Assembly: GCA_028023455.1 (NCBI GenBank)
Contig: JAQFVV010012536.1
Location: 2,500,001-2,564,000, forward strand
Length of the DNA: 64,000 nt
Direction of reading: 5' to 3'
Source of the DNA: Epiperipatus broadwayi
Taxonomy: Eukaryota > Onychophora > Udeonychophora > Euonychophora > Peripatidae
The notes under the pieces were generated by a model. The model was given only the letters and a program-made list of their open reading frames with translations. It had not been told where the DNA came from and searched no databases. Below, piece by piece: positions 45,090 through 56,170 of the stretch (its first letter is position 1; each line of letters starts with the position of its first letter). The translations under genes and the position numbers were made by a program.

Positions 45090-45583
45090 AATGTGGAAGT
45101 ACTGAAAAATCCCCAGCTATATGTAAACTAACTCAATAAACATCAAATGTAGAATGAGCCCACCTTCACTTTAGCTTTGTTTGTATATAAGCATATCATT
45201 ATTGACATATTTACACACACAGCATGATTTATGCATACTAATGTAATTTCAAGATAGCTACAAACTATTCTGAAGTCAGTATAAATAATCAAGGGGAAAA
45301 TTCTGCATCGTTTCATCTATATTCAAGTTGGGGAAAAGTTACCCGTCTATTAAATGAAGAGTAATTTAAGACTAAGAGACTATTAAATATAAGGCTTAAC
45401 CTTTCCTTCTGATTAGTTATAGTGATTCCAGAATAGTTTATAGCTGTCTTAAAATTACTTCAGTATATATAAAACATGTTCTATTTGTAAGTATGTCAGT
45501 AAATAGTATGCTTAAAGTGTAGGTGGGCTCATTCTACATTTTATATTATAGCTCATTGGAGTTTTTTAGTACTTCCACTATAT
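45090..45583. repeat. decayed fold-back between elements G and H
   Basis: GTGGAAGTACTGAAAAA on the left is answered by TTTTTTAGTACTTCCAC on the right. AGAATGAGCCCACCT and AGGTGGGCTCATTCT also match in inverse. Both edges are occupied by a hammerhead element. Confidence 0.75.
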
Positions 45584-45742
45584 TTCATCGATAAACATCA
45601 CATGACCACCACTTCTTATGCTTGTGTATAACTGTTGTTAAAACAGGCAAAACTCACTATACGTATTGCCACACACAGCAAGCTAGATTAATCAATGGAT
45701 GCCAGAAGGCTTGTGCATAAAATCCCTATCTGGTGCTTACTT

Positions 45743-45803
45743 ATCCAATATCCCCAGACTAGTTTCTGGCTTGTGGCCTTCATCAATGAGGAGCCTTAGA
45801 TCT
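45743..45803 (-). ncRNA. hammerhead, family 1, left arm of H, C3 to U
   Basis: TTGATGA core change; other parts (GAAA, ACTAGTC, GGC/GCC, CCTCA/TGGGG, ATCTAA/TTGGAT with G-U) are intact. Confidence 0.65.
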
Positions 45804-46220
45804 GAGAGCACTGCACCTAGATCTTAGGATCTAATGCAACCCTCCAGCAGCCACCTTTTATCTCCACTTAACTACAAAACTATGAGTCTTAAACTCTAGC
45901 TTGCTGTATGTGGTAATATGTATAGTGAGTTTTGCCTGTTTTAACAACAGTTATACACAAGCATGAGAAGTGGTGGTCACGTGATGTTTATTGGCTTAAA
46001 ACCAATCCTGCCTAATAGGATAGTGGTGGCTATGGTTATTAAAAAACCAAAGACATCAAAATGTATGGGTGCTGAACAGAGTTCAGACCCATGTGACTAT
46101 ATAAAATAATGGGCTTGGATTGAAAACATTAAGGTGTTTTCAGTTTAAGATTCTTACTTTTGTAAAAGGTGGCAGCTTGAGGGTTGCATTAGATCCTAAG
46201 ATCTAGGTGCAGTGCTCTCA

Positions 46221-46282
46221 GATCCAAGGCTCTCCTCACTGATGAAGGCCACAAGCCAGAAACTAGTCTGAGGATATTGGAT
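46221..46282 (+). ncRNA. hammerhead ribozyme, family 1, right arm of H
   Basis: CTGATGA 46239-46245, GAAA 46259-46262, ACTAGT then C46268 at the cleavage site, CCTCA/TGAGG and ATCCAA/TTGGAT stems. The internal loop is two bases larger (GGCTCT). Core complete. Confidence 0.82.
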
Positions 46283-46392
46283 GAGTAGGTACCAGATGGG
46301 GATTTTATGCACAAGCCTTCTGGCATCCATTGATTACTCTAGCTTGCTGTGTGTGTCAATACATATAGTGAGTTTTGCCTATTTCATCGATA

Positions 46393-47183
46393 GTTGAGCT
46401 GGACAAAGATTATCTTTATAATCTGATTGTATAATGAATGTATAATTCTGTTGAGAAGGGTTATAAGAGATTTTTTCTATGATGATTTATTGCATTTGAA
46501 AAAAGGTATCTATTCTTAATGTATACACATATTAACTGTTTTGTTTTATTTCTTAAAAAGAAATATGTTTTTTATCAGAGCTAATAAAAAAAGCATTAGG
46601 CAATTTTTTAGAGGTGATATGAAATATGGGTGTGTAAAATAAAATGGGTAAAGTTTGACATTAAAAAATAAATTATTAAAATTGCCATTTGCTTGTAATG
46701 TTGACCTTTCATGGGGGAAGGGGTGGCATACAAATTTTTATTTAGCATCAATTCTATATTCTTATTGTTGTTGTATTGTAACAAAAGATTATTGAATGAT
46801 ATTTCATATGGGTTGTTTTAATTTAAAGTAAAGTTGTGGTTTCAATTTATAACTTTTCCTATATTACTGGTGAGGGCTTACTGCAGTATCAGACTCTGGA
46901 AGATAAGACTCTCCTATAGGTTCATTCTGTTGCTTCATCATTTAAACTTGTTATGAAGCTCCAATCAGTAAAGGCCTTCCATTATTATTGGTTATTTGGT
47001 ATTAACTATGATTTCTGACAATCATATTATGAACTTTCTTACTATTCGATATTTATTGCTTTGTCACTGCATTCTTTTGTGCAGTTTGAAATAATAAGTT
47101 GCTCTTGCCAGGACTTTGATCAACTATTACCATGTATAGATATTATTAATTACATTCAACAAATACTGACCAAAGCAAAGAGA
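46393..47183. other. AT-rich spacer
   Basis: No feature recognised. A short ORF at 47061-47306 runs into the next repeat and is not supported as a gene. Confidence 0.5.
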
Positions 47184-47835
47184 CACAGAGGCAAACCTCT
47201 CCATGTAGTTGTACCAATCAGTGCAAGCCAGAATAATCAATGGATGCAGGAAGGTTTGTGCACAAAATCCCCATCTAAGCCTACTCATCCAATATTCCCA
47301 GACTAGTTTCTGGCTTGTGGCTGTCATCAGTGATAAAACCATGGATCTGAGAGCACTGCATCTAGATCATGTGATGTTTAATGGTTTAATATCAGTCTTG
47401 CCCAGTAGTATTATGGTGACTGTGACTATTAAAGAACAAAAGGCATCAATAAGTATGGCTGCTGAACTGAGTCTCAGATCTACACACAACTGTATAAGCT
47501 AATGAGATTGACTTGAAAACCTTATTGTTTTTATTTTGGACTCAGAGCTTCATAGTTAGCAAATAAGGTAAAAGGTGGCTGCTGGAAAGTTACATAAGAT
47601 CCTAAAATCTAGGTGCAGTGCTCTCAGATCCAAGGCTTCTTGTTGATGAAAGCCACAAGCTAGTAACAAGTCTGTTAATATTGGATGAATAGGCACTACA
47701 CAGTGATTTTATGCACATATCTTTCTGCATCCATTGAATACTCTGGCTTGCACTGAGGGGTATTACTGTATGGAGAGTTTTGCCTCTCTGTAAACAGCTT
47801 GGGTAAGCATAAAGAATGGTGATCATGTGATGTTT
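47184..47835. mobile_element. hammerhead family 1 fold-back I, diverged
   Basis: Left arm GCAAACCTCTCCATGTAG on, right arm to GAGAGTTTTGCCTC with tail GATCATGTGATG. The spacer has the family motifs (CTGAACTGAGTCTCAG, AAAGAACAAAAGGCATCAAT). Short ORFs here are repeat shadows. No target-site duplication seen. Confidence 0.75.
47288..47346 (-). ncRNA. hammerhead, family 1, left arm of I
   Basis: CTGATGA, GAAA and ACTAGTC intact on the minus strand; stem II AGC/GCC region CAGCCACAAGCCA; inner stem I changed to TTATCA/TGGGAA with mismatches. The right-arm counterpart near 47627-47690 has lost its core (GTAAC for GAAAC). Confidence 0.6.
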
Positions 47836-48280
47836 AGTTGTTCAAAACAAATAGGAAGTATATATTTTTGGCATTGATAAGTGTAATTCTTTAATTATAC
47901 CAGTTTATCTTCTATTGAGAAATACCTACTTATTTAAATTACTACAATTTAATCTACAAGCACCAAATTTCTTGTATTCATTTATTTGATATTTCCTGTT
48001 TAGTAAAAAAAAAATAATTAGCTATTAAAATTGAGACATTCTGTACAAATATAAAAACAATTTTTTAAAATGTTATTTTTTTTAAAAAAGTTCAAATGTG
48101 TAACGACTATATTTTTTCACTTCTGTTACATTCCTTGATATTTTATCTCTGATTATATAAATTTACTACATGATTTTTCCATAATGCTAATTGAAGTTAT
48201 TTTTAAAATTGTCACTTACACCAATTTTCCAAAAATCCAATATGGCTGACATTACATTGAAACATTAACAATTATACCCT
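47836..48280. other. AT-rich spacer
   Basis: No feature recognised apart from A/T runs near 48006 and 48070-48090. Confidence 0.5.
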
Positions 48281-48350
48281 GCATGGTTTGGTGCAGTTGA
48301 TAGAGGGTCTGGTTCTGGTGCTCAAACTTTTTATGAACTCCTGAGCAGTA
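48281..48350 (-). repeat. single relic of the 28-kb array monomer
   Basis: GCATGGTTTGGTGCAGTTGA, GATAGAGGGTCTGG and CTCAAACTTTTTATGAACTCC align with the reverse complement of the tandem monomer at 28-29.5 kb, with an internal deletion. It shows that the monomer also exists dispersed. Confidence 0.6.
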
Positions 48351-48422
48351 AGGACATTAGCATTTTTTATTGACAAAAAACTCATTAAAACACTTATTAC
48401 GGATTTTAATTTAAGTTTTCAC

Positions 48423-48808
48423 ATGCCACCAGCCACTAACAGATTAATTAATAATTCCAAAGACAAATTTGCATCTGACCAAACCCCCAGGCCGTTTACA
48501 AAATAATGTGCCCCAAAATGGCTGCAGTGCAGCATATTATGGGGAAACACACTGCAATAGTCATCAGGGTATCACAACATCGATATTTATACATCAGGGC
48601 TCGAATCAAATCTGAGGGCAGCTCTATATTTTTTGAATATCAAAAATTCATAGGCCACATATTTGAACCCTCTTCAGCTAGAATGGTGTTCACTGAGCAC
48701 AATTATGCCAAGCGCAAGATTAAAGAAGCATGCTTCATTGCAGACAACTCCAACACCATCAATAGGAGAGATGCTTGCTTCTCCATTTTGAAAAAATGGG
48801 CCATCTAG
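48423..48808 (+). pseudogene. Penelope-like GIY-YIG fragment, frameshifted
   Basis: Frame 1 starts MPPATNRLINNSKDKFASDQ (compare PPTLNKLINNSKNK at 0.43 kb) and stops after 28 codons. A second frame from about 48506 gives EYQKFIGHIFEPSSARMVFTEHNYAKRKIKEACFI...INRRDA...LKKWAI and ends at TAG 48806-48808. The central GIY and YIG strands are not recognisable, so the catalytic part is decayed, while the distal Glu (RKIKEA) and the C-terminal signature remain. RT absent. Similarity to the 0.4 kb ORF suggests a related PLE lineage. Confidence 0.7.
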
Positions 48809-48861
48809 GCGATTTGCATATATCTTTATTAAAAAGATAACTACAATGATCATTACCATAC

Positions 48862-48905
48862 CTATGAATATGGGAACATGAAGCTCCCGAAAGCGCTAAG
48901 CAATT
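48862..48905 (+). ncRNA. hammerhead-like relic downstream of the PLE fragment
   Basis: CTATGAA (degenerate CTGATGA), hairpin GGGA/TCCC, GAAA at 48890-48893, palindromic AGCGCT, A at the cleavage position. Same GAAAGCGCT block as at 0.9 kb. Core is mutated. Confidence 0.45.
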
Positions 48906-49971
48906 CGTAATATGGTTTCATGTACATGTGTTTCAAGCGCAATATATAGCTTAACAATTATTATGAATTGTGGTTAGGTTAAAGATTATGGTATCATTTT
49001 AAACTCGGATATAAACCTTAAACTTAATTAAAGATTTTTTTCCCATTTGTAATATCTTAGATATATTTAAACTTCTGTTTCCCTTTATACATATCAAACT
49101 CATGAATAATGATAGCTGTAGTCTAAGAAATGATTCATAATAAATAATATGCTTATCTAAAGAGAATGTTCTCAAATCAATAAGCATAAAAAATTTGACA
49201 CTTATACATTAAGGTTGTGACCTAGGCCAACTGATAGATAATGGATTAGCTAGAAATGCATTGTTGGGGAAGGGCGTCATTTATCTTTTTAGTGTGTCTT
49301 ATTCATGAATTTTAAATGTTTGGTGAAATAAAATCATATATATATTGATTAACATCTGATGGCCATTAGTTGATATTGAATCATTAAATGAAAAATCGAA
49401 TCTTATTTGTCAAATCCCACCTGATCATAAATTATTGAATTAATCAAAATATTCTGCTTTTGCTTATTTTTAGTTTAATCGACCCTATCTAATTCTTTTT
49501 AACTATATTTCTAACATTCAATATAAACTTTAAGGGAGACTAATTATCCTCACTCTCAAACTCATTTTTGCCAATTTTGCATTTGCATACAAACAGGACT
49601 GAATAATTTTCTACAGAAGCAGCAAACTAGATCCGAAAATTAGTTTGAATAAAAGTGAATGTTCAAGAAAAGTTTTATAAATATTATTAATCAATATTAA
49701 GATTTACAATATGCACATCAATATGGATTGTCAGAAGATGAGTAAATTAATATAACAAAAGAAAGAAGTATTTAAATATTCGTAACTGAAAATTCATTCA
49801 AAAAATTATTTCAATTTTTCAAACAAAAATTGTCATCTTACCTTAAAGAAAATAATTTACCTGTGCACAGTATGAGCATTTACAGCCGAGTATGCAGTGT
49901 GTCCCAAGGAAAAAGTGACTTGTTCTCTCTCTTATATCTCAATGAACTTTTAGTTGATGGATTAATCTAGG
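48906..49971. other. AT-rich sequence, no feature recognised
   Basis: No ORF or repeat assigned. Confidence 0.5.
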
Positions 49972-49985
49972 TTCCATCTTATGTC

Positions 49986-50146
49986 ACATGATCACAATTT
50001 CTTATGCTGGTAACAAGCCAGAAACTAGTCTGCAGATATTGGATGAGTAGGCACTAGATGGGGATTTTATGCATTAAGCCTTATGGCATCCATTGATTAC
50101 TCTGGTTGGCACAGGGTGGCACTACTGTATGGAAAGTTTTGCCTGT
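49986..50146 (+). mobile_element. hammerhead family 1 short element J with 14-bp TSD
   Basis: Flanked by TTCCATCTTATGTC at 49972-49985 and 50147-50160. Begins ACATGATCACAATTTC, then enters the arm just inside stem II (ACAAGCCAGAAACTAGTC), so the 5' half of the ribozyme is missing, and ends GTTTTGCCTG. The precise TSD shows that it inserted in this truncated form or was deleted afterwards. Confidence 0.85.
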
Positions 50147-50160
50147 TTCCATCTTATGTC

Positions 50161-50507
50161 GATCGGATTGAGCATTCGTCACCCCAGACCTATAGATATA
50201 TAAATAAATAGCATATATCCAATTGGAGAAACAAACTAATGGGTGTCAATATTCGGTGAATCTGATTTTTTTTATTACAGAAAGGGATCTGGCTATAAAT
50301 AGTCAGTCCAGTTGGAGGTAAACAGTGACAACAATTTTCTGTCAAATATGAATGGCAGTACAAATACTGAAATGCTATTTATGAATCAGTGCAAATGTTA
50401 TATAGCAATATGGTTTAACTACTCGCCTGAAAAGTTCTAAGACATTAACTTTTTGGGTCATTAGTTTTGTATAAAATATGATAGCATGTTTCATATTCTA
50501 ACTCACA
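50161..50507. other. AT-rich spacer
   Basis: No feature recognised. Confidence 0.5.
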
Positions 50508-50655
50508 ATGGAGCAAAGCACTAACATTAAATTTTGTTTTAAATTGATAAAAACTACTACTGAAATGTTTCAAACAGTTTGAGGTGTGCATGTATAACTA
50601 TGGATTGCAAAATCCTTTTCAAGTGATCTGCAAGATTTAATGATGGAATTTAGTG
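50508..50655 (+). pseudogene. mariner/GVQW3-type N-terminal relic
   Basis: ATG at 50508 starts MEQSTNIKFCFKLIKTTTEMFQTV, then a stop, then frameshifted remains. This closely matches the usual N-terminus (MEQRTNIKFCFKLGKTATETF). No catalytic domain follows. The third relic of this type in the window and the only one on the plus strand. Confidence 0.65.
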
Positions 50656-51006
50656 ATAAAAAGTGATTAAAGATAGATGACAGAATGTTAATTAATTGTG
50701 AGAAGAGAGAGCAAGAGTTGTCTAAGAAAAAATGAACTCAAAGCGTATGGATAGATGAATTTAAAAATAGAAAAGTTTGAATATAATTGCAGAAATATGA
50801 ATTATAATTAGTGAAAGATTGAGAATACAATAAGCCACGAACTATGCTATATTTTATTCCAAGTACCATTCATAGTCAATTAAAAATATATAACGTCATT
50901 TTTTATTGATAAATAATGATTAAACTAGCATGCATATTATTTACTGAAATCTAAGTGTGCAATACAATATATTCCAACACACACACACACACACATATAT
51001 ATATAT
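50656..51006. other. spacer with CA/TA microsatellite
   Basis: AC repeat at 50976-50994 followed by a TA run to 51006, directly before R2 copy a. Confidence 0.7.
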
Positions 51007-53175
51007 TATACCGAGACAAAGTCGGTATATGTAAACACACACACACTCAAGCAATGTAAAATACTCTATTTTATTTTTCTTACAACTTAGGATAAAAAAT
51101 AGATATAGTTTTCTTTCCATTTTCTAAAATACATTTGTAAAAATAAAGATAATAATTGTCTCATTAAATAGTCAAGGTTTTCGTATAAACTAATAAAATA
51201 ACATTCTCTAAAAATATAGAATAAAAGAAAATATAATATGCCATTATAAATATTAATAGATAATTTCCACTTGTATACGCCACGGGGTATTTAAAAAAGG
51301 GTTTCTTTTAGAAGTATAATTATATTAAAAGTAAAACTTATAGAAATGATTTTGAGAAAAGATTAAATGCTCGACTTCTAAGTTAATGTAAATTGTATTG
51401 TTCTGGTAAGACACGCACACACGTATGCACTCAAAGTGTGAATGAATAGAAGTTTGTTAACTGAGATTGCAACATGAGATTGCCAAGACCTAAAATTGCC
51501 TTAAGCACAAGGATTGAGTGAACATTTACATCGGACGCGGACCCGAACGACAACTCTAAAAATATGGAACTCTGGGGGGGAGATTGGATCCTAAGATAAG
51601 ATCCATCTCATATAAATATCACGAAAAATCTATTCAAAGGTTGGCTTGATATTGTTGCTTAATATGTTTTCGCTTAACGTGCTTGCTTGATATATTCAAT
51701 ATAGTCTACTTGATATAGCTTGATATAAAATAATATTCTTTCGTTTCGCCGTATCCATATTCAAGATGATCGTTGTGAAATTAATACTGAGAGCGTCGAT
51801 TATCATGATGGGCTAGGAAACCCGTCAGTGATTGATCGACGCTCCGCCACCAGATATCTCCGAAGCTATGAATATTTAACGACATCTCCATTTGAAATTA
51901 ATGCTCCGATCAAATAATAATGTTCCGAGAAATACCAGAATCGTCCAGACCACGCTATGCTCAACTTTGAATAAAACGAATACTTCATTATGAAGATGCC
52001 ATATCCCACGTTCAAATCCTCATTTCATTCGAAGCAGCGGAAGTCGAAATCCAAATCCTAGGTAACAATTTATTTTACTTTATGTTTCATTCACTCCATT
52101 CGTAAACTCTTAAAGGCAATCTCATAGTTAACTAACTTACACTTGCGTAAATTAAATCATAAAAGATTCCGTAACATTTATCCTATTATTGTAACTTATC
52201 TTTGCGTAACCTCAACATTCATAAAATCAAATTTAATCTTAGGACTTTTCCAAACATGAACTTTGACCTTAATTATTATCTAATAAGCCATCGCAATTAC
52301 TTTTAAGATATAAAATGAAATTTGTATTCCATATCGTAGTATGTATAATATATTTCTTTCTGTGCGAGTGCGTGAATGCGTGTGTGTGCGTGTGCTAATA
52401 AAATGTGAATTAATATTGTTTTTTTTTATATTCAATAAATTTGTTCAGTATATAAACAAGTCGAGCATTTCTCAAATCTTTTCGTACAATTAAATTCTTA
52501 TTTTATTTCTTCTTTTGATCATCAATAAAGTTATCATTTAATTACACTAATTTAGATTTATATTTGTTTACTTAACCATTGTTTCTTTTTAAAATGTCTT
52601 TTACCAACATCGTGCCGTAAGTCACGATGTTTATTTATTTACTCTTAGTTAAGATAGGTTAAGAATTGGGCGGGCCTATAATAAAATATAAATAAATGTT
52701 TAATGCTAATATTGAAAGTAATTCATAGGGGGGATGATCTAAGAAGTCTAATTGTTTGGGAGGGATGAACGAACAGTCGTATTGGTCGCCAACAACCAAT
52801 AGTTAAGTCCAGTACTAGGATCACTCAGTTAATAAATAAAACTTCCTTCCCATTAGTGTACAGTGCGTCTTTTACGTAAGGAGTAATTGCTGAAACAATT
52901 ACATCGTGGCCCTGAGTGACTCTATTGGTCCATGCTAGGAGTTGGAGCTTGTGGGCGGGATTAGACTTCGAAATCGTTTTGATATGACGTAAGGTGATGC
53001 GAGAAGTTAAATAATAATTAAATCATCGTGTCTGGCGCCCCCTTGTATTGATAGTGAATAATTACCGATATAAGAAAATAAATAAAGCTTTACGCTATGT
53101 CATGTTTGTTTCGGAGCTCTCGATCTCTTTTAGGAACGTAAGGATAAAAAGCTAAAATAGGCTGACGGTAACAAT
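51007..53175 (+). repeat. R2 LTR-like repeat, copy a
   Basis: 2.17 kb from TATACCGAGACAAAG (with inverted TACCGA/TCGGTA hairpin) to GACGGTAACAAT. It matches copies b and c closely. A CA-rich segment, a TGGCGCCCCCTTG block near 53036 and a poly-purine-free end are shared. No conserved ORF. It may be a solo LTR or the 5' LTR of a rearranged element. Confidence 0.8.
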
Positions 53176-53410
53176 TGCTATATGTGTCTGAACTCAGTTC
53201 AGTTTCACCATATATTAATAGTTGATAAACAGAGCAAAACTCTCCATACAGTATTGCCACCTGTGCTAAACAGAGTAATCAATGGATGCCAGAAGGCTTG
53301 TGCATAAAATCCTTATCTAATGCCTACTCATCCAATATCCCCAGACTAGTTTCTGGCTTGTGGCCTTCGTCAGTGAGGAGCTTTGGATCTGAGAGCACTG
53401 CATCTAGATC
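53176..53410 (-). mobile_element. hammerhead family 1 fragment K between R2 copies
   Basis: 53176-53221 has TGTGTCTGAACTCAGTTCAG, an inner segment of hammerhead elements; 53222-53410 is a left arm from AGAGCAAAACTCTCC to CTAGATCTT. It joins R2 copy b at GGATC, a base string shared by both partners at the junction (CTTAGGATC in the element, TTGGATCC in the LTR). Confidence 0.7.
53330..53388 (-). ncRNA. hammerhead ribozyme, family 1, complete core
   Basis: Minus strand CTGACGA, GGC/GCC, GAAA, ACTAGT, C; CCTCA/TGGGG (one G-U) and ATCCAA/TTGGAT stems. Core complete. Confidence 0.8.
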
Positions 53411-54990
53411 TTGGATCCTAAGATAAGATCCATCTCATATAAATATCACGAAAAATCTATTCAATGGTTGGCTTGATATTGTTGCTTAATATGTTTTCGC
53501 TTAACGTGCTTGCTTGATATATTCAATATAGTCTACTTGACATAGCTTGACATAAAATAATATTCTTTCGTTTCGCCGTATCCATATTCAAGATGATCGT
53601 TGTGAAATTAATACTGAGAGCATCGATTATCATGATGGGCTAGGAAACCCGTCAGTGATTGATCGACGCTCCGCCACCAGATATCTCCGAAGCTATGAAT
53701 ATTTAACGACATCTCCATTTGAAATTAATGCTCCGATCAAATAATAATGTTCCGAGAAATACCAGAATCGTCCAGACCACGCTATGCTCAACTTTGAATA
53801 AAACGAATACTTCATTATGAAGATGCCATATCCCACGTTCAAATCCTCATTTCATTGAAGCAGCGGAAGTGAAATCCAAATCCTAGGTAACAATTTATTT
53901 TACTTTATGTTTCATTCACTCCATTCGTAAACTCTTAAAGGCAATCTCATAGTTAACTAACTTACACTTGCGTAAATTAAATCATAAAAGATTCCGTAAC
54001 ATTTATCCCATTATTGTAACTTATCTTTACGTAACCTCAACATTCATAAAATCAAATTTAATCTTAGGACTTTTCAAACATGAACTTTGACCTTAATTAT
54101 TATCTAATAAGCCATCGCAATTACTTTTAAGATATAAAATGAAATTTGTATTCCATATCGTAGTATGTATAATATATTTCTTTCTGTGCGAGTGCGTGAA
54201 TGCGTGTGTGTGCGTGTGCTAATAAAATGTGAATTAATATTGCTTTTTTTATATTCAATAAATTTGTTCAGTATATAAACAAGTCGAGCATTTCTCAAAT
54301 CTTTTCGTACAATTAAATTCTTATTTTATTTCTTCTTTTGATCATCAATAAAGTTATCATTTAATTACACTAATTTAGATTTATATTTGTTTACTTAACC
54401 ATTGTTTTTTTAAATGTCTTTTACCAACATCGTGCCGTAAGTCACGATGTTTATTTATTACTCTTAGTTAAGATAGGTTAAGAATTGGGCGGGCCTATAA
54501 TAAAATATAAATAAATGTTTAATGCTAATATTGAAAGTAATTCATAGGGGGGATGATCTAAGAAGTCTAATTGTTTGGGAGGGATGAACGAACAGTCGTA
54601 TTGGTCGCCAACAACCAATAGTTAAGTCCAGTACTAGGATCACTCAGTTAATAAATAAAACTTCCTTCCCAGTAGTGTACAGTGCGTCTTTTACGTAAGG
54701 AGTAATTGCTGAAACAATTACATCTGGCCCTGAGTGACTCTATTGGTCCATGCTAGGAGTTGGAGCTTGTGGGAGGGATTAGACTTGAAATCGTTTTGAT
54801 ATGACGTAAGGTGATGCGAGAAGTTAAATAATAATTAAATCATCGTGTTGCGCCCCCTTGTATTGATAGTGAATAATTACTGATATAAGAAAATAAATAA
54901 AGCTTTACGCTATGTCATGTTTGTTTCAGAGCTCTCGATCTCTTTTAGGAACGTAAGGATAAAAAGCTAAAATAGGCTGACGGTAGCAAT
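53411..54990 (+). repeat. R2 LTR, copy b, 5'-truncated (5' LTR of element)
   Basis: Matches R2 copy a from 51594 to 53175; the first ~590 bp are missing at the junction with element K. It ends CGGTAGCAAT directly followed by a PBS-like site, so it is the 5' LTR of the element that ends with copy c. Several CG dinucleotides present in a and c are missing here. Confidence 0.85.
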
Positions 54991-55010
54991 TGGCGCTTCC
55001 AACGTGAGGC
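54991..55010 (+). promoter_or_regulatory. primer-binding-site-like sequence of R2 element
   Basis: TGGCGCTTCCAACGTGAGGC immediately after the LTR end. TGGCGC followed by CAACGTG recalls tRNA-primed sites (for example lysine tRNA types) of LTR elements. Shared in decayed form with R1 (4005-4024). Confidence 0.6.
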
Positions 55011-56155
55011 TAATACAAATGACGCTTAAAACGTGAAGTTAATGCAAATAATGTGTTAGAGAAGCAAATCAAGATATTAGCAAAAGCGGCCGAACCTCGG
55101 AAAAGACGCAAAACTTTTTTCATGTAAACAAAAGCTTTGGACGAATATAAATAAACGGAACAAAACGCAGCGATTCATAACATCGCAAACCTTTTAAATA
55201 AAACATTGGGAAGGCCGATAGAGAGGCCAAGACAAGAACTAGAAAGGAGAAAACTACCACCAGATCGATACTAATAAACACAAGTGAAAAAAAAAAAAAC
55301 ACACGCTGAAGGACACGGATTTGCCCCAGGAATATGATCACCGGATTGCGATTAATAAACCACTATTACTGTAGGAAAACAACTTCGGACCGGAAGGGAC
55401 ATACATGTCGCATCGCATTATACACAAACAAGGGGGGAAGGGGGGTCAATAAACCATCTGTTCAACTAAAGCAGTAACTAACGGAAGAAAACCATCCATT
55501 TAAATAAATCAGTATTCTGAAAGCCATTTTAAAGATTCCTGAAAGCCAGTTAGATCAAAGAACGTCGCCCGCCTTCAACTAAAATGTATTAATCAAAAAC
55601 ACACGGAGACCAACTAGAGAAAAAGGAAAAGCCGGATCACGAGAAGTGCACTATTATTGTTCCTTCCCTCTCTATTTACCATTGTGCTAGGAGGTACAGA
55701 GCTCGGATGTTTTGAATACTTAGGGTTCTAGATTATTCGCTACCTCGTATTTGTCGTCGTTTTTGCAGAGGGGACTTCGGAAAGGTCCATCCCCCTGCCT
55801 TCCATTAGATAGGCCGTAAGGAAATGCCTATATATTCATAGCCTTGCATCGCAGGACCTCGGAAATGTCCATCCCCATGCCAACCTTCCACCCAGGGTGC
55901 CTGTACCAGATTGGGCAAGATATACCAATTATGGCACGCCGAGCTGAGTTCGTAGATATCGAATCCGAGCCTGACCACATAACCTGCCACTTCGTTTTCT
56001 TTATGTGAGGGAAAGTCGAACCATAGGATAGCCGGCCAGAGTAGACGGTTAAAAGTCATGAAGAGCGGGGTAGAGAGAAAAATAATAATAAATGAATTGA
56101 TATGGAAAAAAAAAAAAATTTAAAATGCCAAACTCGATTTTGATTTTTTTTTTTT
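55011..56155 (+). mobile_element. interior of R2 LTR element, no pol
   Basis: About 1.15 kb, less AT-rich than the rest of the window. Plus-strand frames give NVLEKQIKILAKAAEPRKRRKTFF near 55050 and FHPGCLYQIGQDIPIMARRAEF near 55890, each soon closed by stops; I recognise neither. A motif GGAC.TCGGAAA.GTCCATCCCC occurs at about 55772 and 55855. ORFs on the minus strand (55120-55341, 55805-56059) show no known domain. The lack of protease, RT or integrase marks a non-autonomous or heavily deleted element. Confidence 0.65.
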
Positions 56156-56170
56156 GAGGATGAGGGGATA
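56156..56170 (+). promoter_or_regulatory. polypurine tract before R2 copy c
   Basis: GAGGATGAGGGGATA directly precedes the 3' LTR, as expected for plus-strand priming. Confidence 0.6.

Larger units (their letters stand above)
45594..46379. mobile_element. hammerhead family 1 composite H with 13-bp TSD
   Basis: Flanked by TATTTCATCGATA at 45581-45593 and 46380-46392. It starts at the outermost terminus (AACATCACATGACCACCAC). A short D-type fold-back (left arm and tail to about 45990) is followed by the spacer and a second outward arm, so it looks like one and a half units or a recombinant. Confidence 0.85.

Noticed and set aside
47061-47826. Several overlapping ORFs of 71-97 codons
   Set aside because: They run across arms of hammerhead fold-back I and are chance frames in a repeat.
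54104-54298. 64-codon minus ORF
   Set aside because: Lies inside the R2 LTR over a GTGTGTG tract; not open in all LTR copies.
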